This document shows, piece after piece, positions 1 to 9,095 of a stretch of 64,000 nucleotides of DNA. The translations under genes and the position numbers were made by a program. A model generated the notes under the pieces. It worked only from the letters and a program-made list of their open reading frames with translations. It did no database searches and was not told the origin of the DNA. The stretch is from Pseudomonadota bacterium (GTDB lineage Bacteria > Pseudomonadota > Alphaproteobacteria > UBA2136 > JASBTF01). Position 1 is the stretch's first letter. Each line of letters starts with the position of its first letter. The stretch covers positions 299,218 through 363,217 of the forward strand of contig JASBTF010000002.1 in the NCBI GenBank assembly GCA_030148545.1, in the 5' to 3' direction.

Positions 1-1
1 G

Positions 2-985
2 CCACAATTTACCCTGTCTGAAATGCTGGAAGCTGGTGTTCACTTTGGTCACCGTACTTTCCGCTGGAACCCAAAAATGGGCCCGTACATTTACGGTAGC
101 CGTAACGGCATCCACATTCTGGATCTAGAACAAACTGTACCGTTGATGTACCAAGCGCTGGGCGTTATCCGTAACACCGTTGCACGTAATGGCCGCGTAC
201 TATTTGTTGGTACCAAGCGCCAAGCTCAAAGCATTGTTGCCGAAGCTGCTGAGCGTTGCGGTATGTACTACGTAAACCACCGTTGGTTGGGTGGTACAGT
301 TACTAACTGGAAAACCATTAGTAAGTCTATTAAGCGCCTGAAAGAGCTAGAGCAACAATTTGCCGAAGCTGCTCAACAGAATGAAGAGTACGAGAAGCTA
401 GTAGCCGCTGCCGAAAGCGATGAGGAAAAAGCACTTGTACCTAAGCCAAACAACCGCATGAGCCAGCTCACTAAGAAAGAGCGTCTGATGCAGCAGCGTG
501 AATTCCAAAAGCTGCAAACTGTGTTGGGTGGTATTAAGGACATGGGTGGTATCCCTGACCTGATTATTGTTATGGATGCTAAAACCGAGCGTATTGCAAT
601 TAACGAAGCAAACAACATGGGTATTCCAGTAATCTCCATCGTTGATACTAACGTAAACCCAGATGGTATTACGTATGTAATTCCAGGTAACGATGATGCA
701 AGCCGTGCGCTACGCCTATACACCGGCCTGTTCTCCGATGCAGTGCTAGAAGGTATTGCACAGCAAGTATCTCGTGCCGAGTCCCCAGCTGCTATGCCAA
801 AAATGGCTGCCAAAGGTAGCGATGCATCACAGCGTGAGACCAAGGTAAAGCTATCTCCAAAGGCTGAAGCTGCAGCAAAAGCTGCCGAAGCAGAAGCTAA
901 AGCAGATGCTGAAACCAAGGCAGAAGAAAGCGCAACACCAGCGCCAGAAGCAAAAGCTGAAGAAACAGCTGCTGCCACTGCCTAA
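2..985 (+). CDS. rpsB: 30S ribosomal protein S2, 5' truncated by window edge
   Basis: Frame is open to the window start ([26 protein letters not shown]...); S2 motifs [14 protein letters not shown]; Ala/Glu/Lys-rich C-terminal tail. Confidence 0.97.
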   Translation, partial: PQFTLSEMLEAGVHFGHRTFRWNPKMGPYIYGSRNGIHILDLEQTVPLMYQALGVIRNTVARNGRVLFVGTKRQAQSIVAEAAERCGMYYVNHRWLGGTVTNWKTISKSIKRLKELEQQFAEAAQQNEEYEKLVAAAESDEEKALVPKPNNRMSQLTKKERLMQQREFQKLQTVLGGIKDMGGIPDLIIVMDAKTERIAINEANNMGIPVISIVDTNVNPDGITYVIPGNDDASRALRLYTGLFSDAVLEGIAQQVSRAESPAAMPKMAAKGSDASQRETKVKLSPKAEAAAKAAEAEAKADAETKAEESATPAPEAKAEETAAATA

Positions 986-1003
986 GCAAGCACAAGCTTA
1001 CTT

Positions 1004-1036
1004 AAATCCCCCTGCACACCGCAGGGGGATTTTTTT
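1004..1036 (+). terminator. Rho-independent terminator after rpsB
   Basis: AATCCCCCTGC-ACACC-GCAGGGGGAT followed by T-run. Confidence 0.85.
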
Positions 1037-1085
1037 ATGTATTTACAAAGCGTAAAGAATCGGCTAATTAACTCCCCGTTCCTGT

Positions 1086-1161
1086 GGCGGGCGTAGCTCA
1101 GTGGTAGAGCATCAGGTTGTGGCTCTGAGGGTCGGGGGTTCAATTCCCCTCGTCCGCCCCA
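1086..1161 (+). tRNA. tRNA-His(GTG), encoded CCA
   Basis: Cloverleaf read by hand: G-1, acceptor GCGGGCG/CGTCCGC, D-arm AGCTCAGTGGTAGAGC, anticodon GTG, T-arm GGGGGTTCAATTCCCC, C73 + CCA. Confidence 0.96.
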
Positions 1162-1192
1162 TTATTACTAAATTGAGCAATTTAGTAATAAT
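1161..1192. repeat. Perfect 15-2-15 palindrome directly after tRNA-His
   Basis: ATTATTACTAAATTG-AG-CAATTTAGTAATAAT. Confidence 0.9.
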
Positions 1193-1206
1193 GGGTAGTT
1201 TAGGAA

Positions 1207-1287
1207 CAGCTACATGGTCGGCAAAGCCGCCATGTGCTGCCAAGGGCACCTTGAAACCGCGGCAACCTCGTTGCACTCGGGATGCCG
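1207..1287 (-). repeat. Three-hairpin dispersed element, copy E
   Basis: Reverse complement CGGCATCCC..GGTTGCCG + TTTCAAGGTGCCCTTGG + CATGGCGGCTTTGCCGACCATG matches copies A-D in layout with compensatory changes. Confidence 0.8.
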
Positions 1288-1379
1288 ACAGCAATTCTCA
1301 GCCAAAAAGTAATAATTTTGCTTGACCCAAAGCGCGCCTATCGTTAAAAACGCCTGCACGTTACGTGTAACAACCGTAT

Positions 1380-1456
1380 GGATCTGTAGCTCAGCTGGTT
1401 AGAGCACTGTGTTGATAACGCAGGGGTCGTAGGTTCAAGTCCTACCAGATCCACCA
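1380..1456 (+). tRNA. tRNA-Ile(GAT), encoded CCA
   Basis: Acceptor GGATCTG/CAGATCC, anticodon loop TTGATAA, T-arm CGTAGGTTCAAGTCCTACC, CCA. Confidence 0.96.
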
Positions 1457-1462
1457 TTTAAA

Positions 1463-1485
1463 AATCGCCCGGGGGGCGTTTTTTT
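1463..1485. terminator. Terminator between tRNA-Ile and convergent rlmH
   Basis: AATCGCCC-GGGG-GGGCG then T7; overlaps the 3' end of rlmH. Confidence 0.6.
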
Positions 1486-1930
1486 ATGTTCGGTGGTAGG
1501 GGTGGTTGTTAAGAATTGTGGCGGCACGGTAGAGCTGTTCCAGCAGAAAAACCTTTGCTAAACGGTGAGGGAGGGTAAGCTTGGAGAGTGCCCACAGCTT
1601 ATTTGCGTGTTCTTTTACCGCGGGTGCCAGGCCATCGGTGCCACCAATCAGAATAGCGAGCGTGCCTACACCAGTATTTTGCCATTTTTCCAATTTTTGC
1701 GAGAGTTCAACGGTGGTAAATAATTCACCACGCTCATCCATAACTACAACAGTAGCGCCATTGGCTATAGCAGCCAGCTGTGTTTTACCTTCCTGGTTTT
1801 TGCTATCAGCGGGTTTGAGGTCAACCACAGTGGTGGGAAAATACGGTTGAAGGCGCTTGAGGTATTCCTCTGCCAGCGCTGCCATGTGTGCATCACGCCC
1901 GCGGTCCACCGCAATAATTTGAATTTTCAT
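1484..1930 (-). CDS. rlmH: 23S rRNA (pseudouridine1915-N3)-methyltransferase RlmH
   Basis: MKIQIIAVDRGRD...IGGTDGLAP...LSKLTLPHRLAKVFLLEQLYRAATI..HPYHR, SPOUT/RlmH signature. Confidence 0.95.
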   Translation of the reverse strand: MKIQIIAVDRGRDAHMAALAEEYLKRLQPYFPTTVVDLKPADSKNQEGKTQLAAIANGATVVVMDERGELFTTVELSQKLEKWQNTGVGTLAILIGGTDGLAPAVKEHANKLWALSKLTLPHRLAKVFLLEQLYRAATILNNHPYHRT

Positions 1931-1990
1931 AAGTAAGCTATAGCAGGCTGTGCAGAGCCAAGTAAAGGTCAGCTGTGCTGCTATTAATAA

Positions 1991-2419
1991 TTAACTAGCA
2001 AGTTTGTCAGGAGTCTCGCTGTCGTAAATGATACTTTCATCCTGCCAGCCAGCGTCATCACTCCATAGCTTTTCAAGGTTATAGAGCTCGCGTGCACCGT
2101 TACAGAAAATATGCACCACCACATCACTCGCATCCACTACTAGCCAGTCGCTACCTTGCTCACCTTGTATGGTTACCGTAAGGCCTAGCTGCTGTAGCGC
2201 ATCAAACGCTATTTTAGCTAAAGCTTGGGCATGTGTAGTACTTGTAGCCGTTGCGACCACAAAAGCGTCAGCAAAAACGGTTTTCTGAGTGAGGTTGATG
2301 ATATTAACTGCGTCGGCCTTTTTATCTTCCAGCGCGCGCGCAGCGAGGGTTGAGGCACTAAAGTCTCGTGCCGTATTGATGTTAATAGGTTTTTGGTCGT
2401 TACGGTATTTTACAGTCAC
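1991..2419 (-). CDS. rsfS: Ribosome silencing factor RsfS
   Basis: KKADAVNIINL...DAFVVATATSTTHAQALA...GSDWLVVDASDVVVHIF...YNLEKLW. Confidence 0.94.
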   Translation of the reverse strand: MTVKYRNDQKPININTARDFSASTLAARALEDKKADAVNIINLTQKTVFADAFVVATATSTTHAQALAKIAFDALQQLGLTVTIQGEQGSDWLVVDASDVVVHIFCNGARELYNLEKLWSDDAGWQDESIIYDSETPDKLAS

Positions 2420-2768
2420 GCCTCCTCTAACTCCTTATGTTGGGTCATATTAATCCTGTCCTACACTGTATGCTATGCATAAAACGCGCCAATTTCTGCC
2501 GTTTTTGGCATGTAAGGTGTGCTTTTATACTGTTTTGGTTCAGGAAATCAAGGACTGAGACACCACCCTGTCGGTCAATTTGTGGCCGATTTGGTTGTGC
2601 AACTAAAGTTATATTCAGCACCATATATAGTTATTGTTAGGGGTTTAAATAGCAATTACAAGTATAAATGAGCTTCAAACTACATCCTTTTTAACCACTG
2701 TGTACAAAAAGTAACAGTGTTATTTAATAATGTTTATTTATGCCATTATTTGTTTAGTATGAAAGCAT

Positions 2769-4172
2769 ATGAAACCTAAAACGTACGACAAGCTGAATAG
2801 TCTGTTTCACAATAAGCAGTATAATGAGCTTTTAGGCCAGTGGGACTCATTATCAAAGAGCGAGCAGCAAGGCAAAGAAGAGCAAAATTTATATGCAGCT
2901 ACTTTGCTTATGGTTGGTGACTATGCTAATGCACTGAAAATTTTAGAGCCTTTGGCCGAGGTATATTCAGAAGATGTTCTGGTTCTTTCAAATTTAGCTC
3001 AGGTCTTTCATGGGCTAGACAATATCGACCAAACGCTTTCTATACTAGGGAAAGTTCTTTACCTTGACCCTACCCATGAAAGCTCTTTGCAACTTTATGT
3101 GGCAATACTCATAAAGTTAGGCAGGGTTAATGAGGCGGGACAGCTCTTGCAAAGAAGTATTCAAGCTTTACCTCATTCAGTAATGATTCAGTATAATATG
3201 TCCTTACTGTATTTTAACTTACTCGCGCCTCAGCGTTGGCCGCAGGCATTTGAACTTGTAGCAAGCCCGGGTCAGTTAAGTATATTCCAGCATATTATTC
3301 ATTGCCAACATCAGCTCATTGCTGCATGGGTTGTTCGCGCAGATTTAAAAGAAATTAAGCAAGCTCTGAGTAGTTTGGAGCGAGTGCTGAATCTGGCTGA
3401 GTCATCTGATGAAGTAAGGGAGCAGTTCGCGTTGTCGAAGGATCATCAAGTCACCATAAACTCTGCAAAATCCTATGCTAAAATGTTTCGTCTTTTACTT
3501 GAGCGAGAGCAATGGCCGTTATCTAAAGATGATAAAATTGCTCAGCTATATTTAATTGGAGATAGCCACTCATTGCCAGCGCATGGCCAGAAAGTAAGTT
3601 GGCAAAATAAGCCTTATCAATTAAATACTCTTCCTGTAGTGGGGCTCAAGCTGCATCATATTAAGCCTGACCGAGGTTCATTGCAATATAGCTCTCTGTT
3701 AGCCCGAATAAGTCAAATCCCCAAAAATGTACCTGTTGTATTTTCAGCTGGTGAAATTGATTGCCGTATTCAGCGTGGTATTTGGAGTTATGCCGAAAAG
3801 TCGGGGCGTTCACTAGCACAAGTGATACAAGATACTGTAGAGCCAGCTGTAGTAATGCTGCGCCAACTGGTTGGTGATAGGCCAGCAGCACTATGCGGTG
3901 TTCCAGCGTTAACAAACATTGTTTTTCAAAAGAAAGGTGGAGGAGAAATTACCCCTAAAGATGTGCAGGATAAGTTTGCTAAATTTGTCTATCAGTTTAA
4001 TTTAATTTATCGAGCGGAGGCTCATAAGCACGGTTTTAGCTTTATTGACTTACATGCAGCCACACGAGGAAAGGGCTATTATCATAATGAGCGTGAAACG
4101 CTTGATGGCCGACATTACGATGCAAGTTTTTTACCTGAAATGATTCGTGATTATTGTAGTGACGTAAAGTAG
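2769..4172 (+). CDS. TPR protein with C-terminal SGNH/GDSL-like hydrolase domain
   Basis: N-terminal TPR-like helices; C-terminal LYLIGDSHSLP block and terminal DGRHYD (Asp-x-x-His-type) typical of SGNH hydrolases. Confidence 0.7.
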   Translation: MKPKTYDKLNSLFHNKQYNELLGQWDSLSKSEQQGKEEQNLYAATLLMVGDYANALKILEPLAEVYSEDVLVLSNLAQVFHGLDNIDQTLSILGKVLYLDPTHESSLQLYVAILIKLGRVNEAGQLLQRSIQALPHSVMIQYNMSLLYFNLLAPQRWPQAFELVASPGQLSIFQHIIHCQHQLIAAWVVRADLKEIKQALSSLERVLNLAESSDEVREQFALSKDHQVTINSAKSYAKMFRLLLEREQWPLSKDDKIAQLYLIGDSHSLPAHGQKVSWQNKPYQLNTLPVVGLKLHHIKPDRGSLQYSSLLARISQIPKNVPVVFSAGEIDCRIQRGIWSYAEKSGRSLAQVIQDTVEPAVVMLRQLVGDRPAALCGVPALTNIVFQKKGGGEITPKDVQDKFAKFVYQFNLIYRAEAHKHGFSFIDLHAATRGKGYYHNERETLDGRHYDASFLPEMIRDYCSDVK

Positions 4173-4182
4173 TCAAATGTGA

Positions 4183-4218
4183 AACCAAAAAAAAGCGCCG
4201 AAGCGCTTTTTTTTGGTT
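4183..4218. terminator. Bidirectional terminator between TPR-SGNH gene and flagellin
   Basis: Perfect AACCAAAAAAAAGCGC-CGAA-GCGCTTTTTTTTGGTT. Confidence 0.9.
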
Positions 4219-4253
4219 GTCGTAATTTGCTCGCGTTTAAAACGCGTCGCTAA

Positions 4254-6167
4254 TTACTGGAGCAGACGGAGCAGCAATGATGGCTGCTGGTTCGCCTGAG
4301 CCAGCATAGAAATACCGGCTTGCAGCAGTACCTGCTGGCTGGTGAACTTGGTCATTTCCATAGAAACGTCCGCATCCATCAGCTGAGAACGCGCTGCCTC
4401 AGAGTTTTCAATCGCTACACTCAAGTTAGCACTCGCAAAGTCGAGTCGTGATTGAGCCGCACCAACAGACGCACGAGCGTTGTTCAGTGTGGTAATCGCG
4501 CCGTCAACTGCGGTCATTGCAGCGTTAGCGTTTGTAGCATCACTACCCGTCAGCACAATACCTGTACCCACGCCTAGAGAGTCACGGTCAACCGCGCTCA
4601 CGCTAATGGTTAGGTCATCGTTAGCTGATGTGGTACCGGTACCAACTTTAAAGGTAAAGCTAGTAGAGCTACCGCTAATGGCTTCTGCACCAACAAGTTG
4701 GCCCAGCTCATCAAGCTCAATGCTTAGTGAGTCATCGTTAGCGAACACAGAAGTTACATTGAACTCAAATACCAACTGGTTACCGTTAGCATCTTCCAAT
4801 GTAGCGGTTTTTGTACCAGTGCTGGTCAAGTCAATGTTAGCACCTGCAGTGTTTGTGCTGAAGGCTGTACCATTCAATGTAACACTACCTACAGCAGCGT
4901 TAGCAGCAGTCATGTCGAATGCAATGGTCGCATCATCAATGTCACCAAAGTCGAATGGGTTGGTGCCGTCGATGGTTACGCTCTTCAGGTCAATGCTAGA
5001 AGCTTCAATTGCTGGTGTACGTGCAGCAACTGGAGTGATGGTCAAGGTGTCCCCATTTTCCAGGCCAGCTGTACCTACAGTGGTTTGCAGCGTAAAGCTG
5101 TTCCCTTCGCCATCGGTAAAGGTAAAAGTGTCTGTACCAGTGTCACTCAGGTCTTGAGCATCAGAGGTAAAGGTAACCCCACCAATAGTTACCACAGCAG
5201 TTACAGAAGCTGCAGTGTTAACTTCACCGTCACCGTCACCATCATCGAAGCGGATGGTTTGACCAGCCAGTTGTGAAATCAGCAAGCTGTTATTGTTGCT
5301 ATCGAATGAAGAACCAGTAACACTGGCAGCAACAGTTACACTGTCAGTACCACCACCGGTTTCCTCAGTAAAGGTGATTTCAGAAGCACCAATGGTAAAG
5401 CCTGTTGCCGCATCTACGTCAACACTGGCTACGTTACTGCCAGAAATATTAGCAGTTTTGTCGAAAGCATCGTTCAGTACAATTTCAACACCGATGTCGT
5501 TGAAGTTAACAGTTTGGGTTGCACCTGCAGAAATAGCAGTAGCACCAACTGAAACAGCTTCTTCATCTTCTGTCTCTAGGTTGCGTACAGTCATCACGTC
5601 AGTTGCCTGATCGTAGCTGATCTGAATCGCACCGTCACCGAAGCTGTCACCGAAGTTGATGGAGGTGAAACCTGCACCAATTAGGTTGTCAGCATCGCCA
5701 GAAGCAGCAGCGTTGATGTCGTTAATGTTTGTACCGGTGGAGGTAGAACCGTTAATCAGTGCGTTACCGTTAAACTCGGTGTCAGCAGCAATACGGTCAA
5801 TTTCCTGAGCCAAGGCTTGGAATTCCGTGTTCAGTGTAGAACGCTCAGAGCTGGACAGCTGACCAGAAGCGGCCTGTACAGCCAAAGACTTCATACGTGT
5901 CAAAACGTCACCAACCTGAGACATCGCACCATCTGCAATTTGCAGAAGTGAACCAGCCTGACCGGCGTTAAGTTGTGCCTGCTGCAGACCTGCAACTTCG
6001 GAGCGTAGACGAGAACCAATAGCCAACGCAGCTGCGTCGTCTTTAGCCTGTACAATACGCTGACCAGATGAAATCTTTGCCAGAGCACTAGCAGACCCTA
6101 CAGATGAACCACTCAAGAAACGTTGAGCCGTCATCGCAGAGATGTTTGTATTAATGGATAGACCCAT
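4254..6167 (-). CDS. fliC: Flagellin
   Basis: N-term MGLSINTNISAMTAQRFLSGSSVGSASALAKISSGQRI..KDDAAALAIG and C-term ARASVGAAQSRLDFA...EAARSQLMDADVSMEMTKFTSQQVLLQAGISMLAQANQQPSLLLRLLQ; large central variable domain. Confidence 0.97.
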   Translation of the reverse strand: MGLSINTNISAMTAQRFLSGSSVGSASALAKISSGQRIVQAKDDAAALAIGSRLRSEVAGLQQAQLNAGQAGSLLQIADGAMSQVGDVLTRMKSLAVQAASGQLSSSERSTLNTEFQALAQEIDRIAADTEFNGNALINGSTSTGTNINDINAAASGDADNLIGAGFTSINFGDSFGDGAIQISYDQATDVMTVRNLETEDEEAVSVGATAISAGATQTVNFNDIGVEIVLNDAFDKTANISGSNVASVDVDAATGFTIGASEITFTEETGGGTDSVTVAASVTGSSFDSNNNSLLISQLAGQTIRFDDGDGDGEVNTAASVTAVVTIGGVTFTSDAQDLSDTGTDTFTFTDGEGNSFTLQTTVGTAGLENGDTLTITPVAARTPAIEASSIDLKSVTIDGTNPFDFGDIDDATIAFDMTAANAAVGSVTLNGTAFSTNTAGANIDLTSTGTKTATLEDANGNQLVFEFNVTSVFANDDSLSIELDELGQLVGAEAISGSSTSFTFKVGTGTTSANDDLTISVSAVDRDSLGVGTGIVLTGSDATNANAAMTAVDGAITTLNNARASVGAAQSRLDFASANLSVAIENSEAARSQLMDADVSMEMTKFTSQQVLLQAGISMLAQANQQPSLLLRLLQ

Positions 6168-6199
6168 GATGATTTTTCCCTACTTAGGTTTTTTATTAA

Positions 6200-6241
6200 C
6201 CAGCTACTTGCTGGCATCCTTTGGTAACATGCTAGCAGCAT
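6200..6241 (-). promoter_or_regulatory. Two small hairpins in the putative flagellin 5' leader
   Basis: CCAGC-TACTT-GCTGG (6200-6214) and ATGCT-AGC-AGCAT (6229-6241) just upstream of the flagellin ATG. Confidence 0.4.
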
Positions 6242-6486
6242 AATTACCGGTCTGCAATACCCAAATGGCAAACAGACGCGTGTTTATAAACCAGCGCATT
6301 AATAATTTGCTGACAACATGTTAAGTGTCTGTATTATAATGGGGAAACATTCCTGACAGGATGCTACTATAGATATAGCTAAATTTATACCTATATATAA
6401 TGAGCTATAACTGCCACACTAGGTTGGCCGAGTTTTTGCAAGGCTATCTTACAACGCTAAAAATATGGTAATAATAAGCGGATATT

Positions 6487-8055
6487 ATGGAAAATTTAGC
6501 TCAAGTTTTACAAAAAGTCGGTGTCGGTCGGCTCATTGCACTGGCCGGTGGTATTATGGCCATGATCATTCTATTCAGTATGGCTATGCAGCGGGTGAAC
6601 CAGCCTGCATTAGCTTTGCTTTATGGTGGTTTAAACCTAGAAGAAGCTCAACAAATTAGCACCATGCTCGATACAGAGGGTGTTGCGCACGAAATTCGTG
6701 GTGGTGGTGCTGTGTATGTACCATCAGACAAAGTAGGCGAGCTACGCCTGCGCGTTGCTGGTGCTGGTATGGTGGGGAGCAGTGTGCAAGGGTACGAAGT
6801 GTTCGACCAGTCCAGTAGCTTTGGTACAACCAGTTTTGTACAAAACATTAATGCTCGCCGCGCTTTAGAAGGCGAGCTGGCACGTACAATTGCAACTTTG
6901 CCAGCTGTAACAGGTGCTCGTGTACACCTTGTAGTGCCAGAAGGGCGTAGTTTCCGTCGTGAAGCCCAAACATCCAGCGCTGCAGTGGTACTTAACTTGG
7001 GTAGCCGTCAGCTTGGTAAGGAACAAGCCGCCAGCATTGCACAGTTGGTAGCTGCTGCGGTACCTAACCTGAGCACTGCCGACGTGACCATCGCCGATCA
7101 GCGCGGTGCCATGCTCTACAGTGGTGATGACAGTAGCATCGGCATTGCAACCAAGGCCGATGATTTGCGCCGCGCACTAGAGCAAGACTTTGAGCAACGT
7201 ATTGTACGTATGCTGGAACGTATTATGGGTGCCGGTAATGTGGTGGTGCGGGTAAATGCACAGCTCAATACCGAACAGTTAGAAGAAGAAGCTGAAATTT
7301 TTGATCCAGAAGGCCAAGTTGCCCGCTCAACTCAGACTATTGAGCAAACTGGCAGTAGCCGTGACAGTGCCGGTAGTCCGGCAGTAGGTGCTGCTGGTAA
7401 TGCACCAGCCGTGGGTGAAAATGTATTGGCTGGCAGCCAAGCGAATGACAGCCGTACAGAAGAAATTACCAATTACGAAATTACCCGTACCGTACGCCGC
7501 TTAAGCCGTGCTGGCGGTGAGGTAGAAAAACTTTCTGTAGCAGTGTTGTTGCAATCTGCCGCTGGTGGCGATGGTATTAGCGAAAACCAAAAGCAGGAAA
7601 TTGCCCGTTTGGTGCAAACTGCTATTGGCTATAATGCTGAACGTGGCGACACAGTAGAAGTAGTAGACCTTCCATTTGTAACCGAGCCTGCACCAGAAGA
7701 GCAAAGCCCGCCATTGGTAGAAACCTCACAGTTATTAAAACTAGCCGAGTACGCTATTTTGGGTATTGTTGCGCTGCTAGTAGGACTCTTAGTAGTTAAA
7801 CCAGCGTTTGCAGCACTAGGTAGTGCCACAGGCCGTGCAGCACCCGCTGCAGCTGCGGCTGCTGCACCGGCTGCTGCTGCCGCGCCAGGTGGGGTTGCTG
7901 CACCACCAGAGCCACAAGAGGAAATGGTAGATATTTCTAATGTGGAAGGAAGTGTACGTGACTCAGTTGTGAAAAAAGCTGCCGCCGCAGTAGAGCAATA
8001 TCCTGAAGAAAGCGTTGGTGTTGTTCGCGCTTGGATTGCTGAAGGGGAGGGTTAA
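6487..8055 (+). CDS. fliF: Flagellar M-ring protein FliF
   Basis: TM + ALLYGGLNLEEAQQISTMLD..., LEGELARTIATLPAVTGARVHLVVPE, C-terminal TM and cytoplasmic tail. Confidence 0.95.
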   Translation: MENLAQVLQKVGVGRLIALAGGIMAMIILFSMAMQRVNQPALALLYGGLNLEEAQQISTMLDTEGVAHEIRGGGAVYVPSDKVGELRLRVAGAGMVGSSVQGYEVFDQSSSFGTTSFVQNINARRALEGELARTIATLPAVTGARVHLVVPEGRSFRREAQTSSAAVVLNLGSRQLGKEQAASIAQLVAAAVPNLSTADVTIADQRGAMLYSGDDSSIGIATKADDLRRALEQDFEQRIVRMLERIMGAGNVVVRVNAQLNTEQLEEEAEIFDPEGQVARSTQTIEQTGSSRDSAGSPAVGAAGNAPAVGENVLAGSQANDSRTEEITNYEITRTVRRLSRAGGEVEKLSVAVLLQSAAGGDGISENQKQEIARLVQTAIGYNAERGDTVEVVDLPFVTEPAPEEQSPPLVETSQLLKLAEYAILGIVALLVGLLVVKPAFAALGSATGRAAPAAAAAAAPAAAAAPGGVAAPPEPQEEMVDISNVEGSVRDSVVKKAAAAVEQYPEESVGVVRAWIAEGEG

Positions 8056-8058
8056 GAT

Positions 8059-9081
8059 ATGCCACCAAAGTTAAAAGCCACATCAGCAAATTCTGGTGCA
8101 CGTAAAGCCGCTATTTTGGTTCTAGCCATTGGTGAAGACCGTGCTGGCGATATTTTCAGCGCCATGGATGATTACGAAATCCGCGACCTTTCACGAGAAA
8201 TGGCTTCGTTAGGTAAGCTATCTAGTGAAGAAGTAGAAAATACACTGAACGAATTTACCGATATGTTGGCTGGCGGTGGTGGTGGCCTTGCCGGTGGTTG
8301 GAGCACAACCGAGCGTTTCCTCAAGTCTTTCATGAAAGAAGACCGCGTTAAAGAGCTTATGGAAGAAATGCGTGGCCCAGCTGGGCGTAACGTGTGGGAA
8401 AAGCTAGATAACGTAAGTGAGGATATTCTTGCTGGTTATATTCAAAACGAATATCCACAAACTATTGCGGTTGTTATTAGTAAGCTAAAGCCTGCACATG
8501 CAGCACGCGTGTTTAACATGCTGCCAGAGAAAATCGCTAACGAAGTTATGGGCCGTATGCTGCTTATGGATAACGTAAGCCGTGAAGTGATTGAGTCTGT
8601 TGAAGATTCACTGCGCGGCGAGTTTATGCGTAATTTGGCCGATAGTACTAAGCGTGACAGCCATGAAATGATGGCCGATATTTTTAACAACTTTGACCGT
8701 AGCGCCGAAGAAAAGTTCATGAAATCACTGGAAGATAGTAACCCAGATGATGCCGAAAAAATTCGCGCACTCATGTTCACATTCGAAGATATCCTTAAAA
8801 CCAATGATGCCGGCATGCAAACCATTCTGCGTGAAGTAGATAAAGATACACTATCGTTGGCGCTCAAAGGTGCAAGTGATCAAATGAAAAGCTTTGTTCT
8901 GCAAAACATGTCCGAGCGTGCAGCTAAAATCCTTAACGAGGATATGCAAGCCATGGGCCCTGTCCGTGTGAAGGATGTGGATGAAGCACAGCTGAAAGTG
9001 GTGCAAGTGGCCAAAAACTTGGCAGACCAAGAACGTATTGTGCTTGCTGATGGCGAGGATGAAGAAGAGTTTATTCAGTAG
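8059..9081 (+). CDS. fliG: Flagellar motor switch protein FliG
   Basis: NEYPQTIAVVISKLKPAHAARVFNMLPEKI; MFTFEDILKTNDAGMQTILREVDKDTLSLALKGAS. Confidence 0.96.
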   Translation: MPPKLKATSANSGARKAAILVLAIGEDRAGDIFSAMDDYEIRDLSREMASLGKLSSEEVENTLNEFTDMLAGGGGGLAGGWSTTERFLKSFMKEDRVKELMEEMRGPAGRNVWEKLDNVSEDILAGYIQNEYPQTIAVVISKLKPAHAARVFNMLPEKIANEVMGRMLLMDNVSREVIESVEDSLRGEFMRNLADSTKRDSHEMMADIFNNFDRSAEEKFMKSLEDSNPDDAEKIRALMFTFEDILKTNDAGMQTILREVDKDTLSLALKGASDQMKSFVLQNMSERAAKILNEDMQAMGPVRVKDVDEAQLKVVQVAKNLADQERIVLADGEDEEEFIQ

Positions 9082-9095
9082 TAGGCTGGTGGCAT

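Noticed and set aside
373-978. 201-aa minus-strand ORF inside rpsB
   Set aside because: Antisense shadow of the S2 Ala/Glu-rich tail; low-complexity Ser/Ala translation.
1101-1325. ORFs on both strands over tRNA-His and the adjacent repeat
   Set aside because: Region is explained by the tRNA, palindrome and copy E; translations are not protein-like.
2437-2640. 67-aa ORF upstream of the TPR-SGNH gene
   Set aside because: Cys/Phe-rich, no RBS, in AT-rich intergenic DNA.
4480-5610. Long plus-strand ORFs (225, 63 and 105 aa) antisense to flagellin
   Set aside because: Val/Ser/Thr-rich mirror of the flagellin variable region; no RBS or family signature.
7842-7905. Tandem GCT/GCA-rich tract as a possible microsatellite
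   Set aside because: Encodes an in-frame Ala/Pro linker in FliF; imperfect repeats, no evidence of phase variation.
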